Shown here: positions 63,686 to 64,000 of the stretch, one piece after another
How positions within the stretch are numbered: the stretch's first letter is position 1
Layout of the letters: the number at the start of each line of letters is the position of its first letter
Assembly: GCF_003591035.1 (NCBI RefSeq)
Contig: NZ_QYUO01000003.1
Location: 1,302,001-1,366,000 of the forward strand
Length of the DNA stretch: 64,000 bases
Direction: 5' to 3'
From: Noviherbaspirillum saxi
Lineage (GTDB): Bacteria > Pseudomonadota > Gammaproteobacteria > Burkholderiales > Burkholderiaceae_D
The notes under the pieces: generated by a model
The model's input: the letters and a program-made list of their open reading frames with translations, nothing else
The model's database searches: none
Told to the model about the DNA's origin: nothing
Program-made: the position numbers and the translations under genes

Positions 63686-64000
63686 TTGAAAAGCCGTATG
63701 CATATTGCGGCCATGCTTTGGATTACCCTCCCGGTCGCTGCCCAAAATGTAACTACAGATTCTGGGTCACTTCCTTCTGTGCTGAAGCCACCGCTATATT
63801 TCTACCCAGATGAGGCCAGGAATAAAGGCGAGCAAGGTACGGTGATCGTCCGTTCGTTGATTGATGAGGAAGGGTACGTGCGTACAGCGGAAGTCGTAGA
63901 GTCGTCTGGCTCTAAAAGCCTTGACCAAGCTGCTGTCATTGCGGTCCGCTATGCCCAGTACTCTCCAATATTAGTCGCGGGAGCGCCAACACCTACGCAC
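63686..64000 (+). CDS. TonB C-terminal-domain protein, cut by window end
   Basis: A TTG start after GGAG opens a frame that runs off the window. The visible 105 residues have a signal-like segment (MHIAAMLWITLPVAAQ) and then FYPDEARNKGEQGTVIVRSL, IDEEGYVRTAEVVESSGSKS and LDQAAVIAVRYAQYSP, the TonB C-terminal fold. There is no Pro-rich spanning linker, so it may be a secreted TonB-like domain rather than a true energy transducer. The end is missing. Confidence 0.75.
   Translation, partial: MKSRMHIAAMLWITLPVAAQNVTTDSGSLPSVLKPPLYFYPDEARNKGEQGTVIVRSLIDEEGYVRTAEVVESSGSKSLDQAAVIAVRYAQYSPILVAGAPTPTH

Noticed and set aside
59546-64000. Integron gene-cassette array
   Set aside because: Small same-strand unknown genes suggested cassettes, but most gaps are too short for attC sites, the shared GGAAAAC does not fit the attC core GTTRRRY, and no integrase is present in the window.

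Overview
The window looks like chromosomal DNA of a Burkholderiales betaproteobacterium, most likely of the Oxalobacteraceae type. This rests on gene content (Bug/TctC solute receptors, a Gram-negative trimeric porin, a complete Tad pilus locus, an NAD-linked formate dehydrogenase and the pyrone-dicarboxylate branch of protocatechuate/gallate breakdown), not on any database match. No rRNA, tRNA, CRISPR array or insertion sequence was recognised.

Layout. 0-4 kb: a LuxR-type regulator, then a histidine kinase and response regulator pair. 4-8 kb (minus strand): a lipoprotein with an Ig-like domain, a membrane-bound spermidine-synthase-like protein and an ICMT-like methyltransferase. 8-21.7 kb (minus strand): a near-complete tad/cpa locus running from the Flp pilin through TadV, an extra AAA ATPase, CpaB, the secretin, a lipoprotein, TadG/E/F-like proteins, CpaE, CpaF, TadB and TadC to a TadD-like protein. 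22-31 kb: looser accessory DNA with a second shortened TadC, a 458-residue protein of unknown family, a small ribbon-helix-helix-like protein, a CHRD protein, a degenerate receiver-domain pair and a 12-unit NHL-repeat protein.

31.7-40 kb is a catabolic island. Two TctC receptors and a porin lie on the minus strand, followed by a LysR regulator. On the plus strand are a PrpF/LigU-type isomerase, a LigJ-type hydratase, a LigK/GalC-type aldolase and a LigI-type lactonase. Together these convert 2-pyrone-4,6-dicarboxylate to pyruvate and oxaloacetate. A shared LysR-type operator precedes both the first receptor and the catabolic genes, linking uptake to catabolism. 40-47 kb holds a MarR/siderophore-interacting-protein pair and a formate dehydrogenase with a fused FdsG-FdsB subunit, divergent from a ModE-like regulator; three identical CATATATG boxes lie between them.

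47.3-55.2 kb is the most striking region. A cobalamin riboswitch precedes a CobN-family protein that carries a signal peptide and a C-terminal membrane anchor. It is followed by a small ExbB-like protein, a DUF2149/ExbD-like protein and a TonB-dependent receptor. No CobS/CobT or ChlI/ChlD subunits are present. This resembles the HmuS-type envelope modules that handle metals or tetrapyrroles rather than the cytoplasmic cobaltochelatase, but here it is under B12 control. I propose a B12-responsive corrinoid or cobalt acquisition system.

55.3-64 kb: an MDR oxidoreductase, a DMT-family exporter and several small secreted proteins. From about 59.5 kb to the window end there is a tightly packed, same-strand run of about a dozen mostly unrecognised small genes, many separated by short gaps containing GGAAAAC. 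A TonB C-terminal-domain protein is cut by the window end.
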